From positions 1 through 22,849 of the forward strand of contig JAEZUI010000178.1 of NCBI GenBank assembly GCA_023421115.1: a stretch of DNA of 22,849 nt, given 5' to 3'. The position numbers and the translations under genes are program-made. Position 1 is the stretch's first letter, and each line of letters starts with the position of its first letter. This DNA comes from Bacillota bacterium. GTDB lineage: Bacteria; Bacillota; Clostridia; Acetivibrionales; Acetivibrionaceae. Shown piece by piece: positions 22,675-22,849 of the stretch. The notes below the pieces were generated by a model that searched no databases, was not told the DNA's origin, and saw only the letters and a list, made by a program, of their open reading frames with translations.

Positions 22675-22703
22675 ATTATACGAATCCTGTCTAATAATGT
22701 CAA
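22675..22703 (-). promoter_or_regulatory. Consensus sigma-A promoter of the receiver-EAL gene
   Basis: On the minus strand a perfect TTGACA (22703-22698), a 17-base spacer and a perfect TATAAT (22680-22675) are present. The start near 22668 gives a leader of about 248 bases, in which I find no c-di-GMP riboswitch core. Confidence 0.8.
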
Positions 22704-22849
22704 CACATATAAAATGTAAGCCCACGGTAAATTCATGAATATGTTTCTTTATCAAATCTTAAAATAAGATTTTTTTAAATATGCCATTTCGGCATAAATA
22801 TTAAATGAAACTACATGTGAGAGCGGTTTTGTGTGGCATTATTCAGACT
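22704..22849. other. Non-coding AT-rich window end
   Basis: No supportable gene. Two small hairpins are visible: an all-AT one AAATCTTA/TAAGATTT (22754-22772) followed by four T on the plus strand, and TATGCC/GGCATA (about 22780-22796). Neither is convincing as a terminator. Confidence 0.4.

Noticed and set aside
22754..22776. Plus-strand terminator
   Set aside because: The stem is almost entirely A-T pairs with a three-base loop, and no plus-strand gene ends here.

Overview
The window looks like chromosome from a low-GC, anaerobic, Clostridium-type Firmicute (Ruminiclostridium/Clostridium would fit). The evidence is AT-rich intergenic DNA, strong GGAGG-type ribosome binding sites, sigma-A promoters of the TTGACA/TATAAT kind, an anaerobic AsrABC sulfite reductase operon, an enoate-reductase-type flavoenzyme and large GGDEF/EAL proteins. 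I see no rRNA, tRNA, CRISPR array, phage or transposase gene.

Layout. (1) 1-2010: the 3' part of an enoate-reductase/old-yellow-enzyme flavoprotein, then a lone aminoglycoside/ecdysteroid-kinase-like phosphotransferase. Two 36-bp direct repeats that resemble MerR-type operator/promoters flank the phosphotransferase. (2) 2042-4867: a membrane histidine kinase whose H-box His reads Tyr, followed by the first few codons of an amputated response regulator that run straight into a convergent two-gene operon (unknown protein plus hemerythrin). This looks like a decayed two-component system at a deletion scar. (3) 4898-16643: a sulfur-metabolism block. A leftward operon encodes siroheme sulfite reductase, CysH, CysD and CysN. 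Divergent from a Crp/Fnr regulator, a rightward operon encodes an FNT hydrosulfide-type channel and AsrA, AsrB, AsrC. A trans-sulfuration PLP enzyme (MetB/cystathionine-synthase-like) follows on the minus strand. A 205-bp imperfect palindrome with an internal bidirectional terminator sits between the convergent asrC and metB-like genes. (4) 16685-22849: two large leftward c-di-GMP proteins, one membrane-GAF-GGDEF-EAL and one receiver-PAS-PAS-degenerate GGDEF-EAL, plus a long 5' leader.

How it works together (inference). CysD/CysN make adenosine phosphosulfate (APS). CysH carries the Cys-Cys...Cys-X2-Cys iron-sulfur motif of APS reductases, so it should reduce APS directly to sulfite without PAPS. 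This agrees with CysN carrying a C-terminal APS-kinase-like domain that has lost its P-loop. Sulfite goes to sulfide via the siroheme reductase, and the MetB-like enzyme could use the product. AsrABC is a second, NAD(P)H-linked sulfite reductase, and its FNT neighbour resembles the Clostridium hydrosulfide channel, so the rightward operon probably serves sulfite detoxification or respiration with HS- export. Candidate control elements are a 24-bp palindrome centred at -41.5 of the proposed channel/asr promoter, a 13-bp motif shared by the sulfite-reductase and metB-like leaders, and an attenuator-like leader before the metB-like gene.

Most interesting items: the dead APS-kinase domain paired with an APS reductase, the His-to-Tyr kinase with a truncated partner, the -41.5 palindrome, the attenuator leader, and the palindromic 205-bp element.
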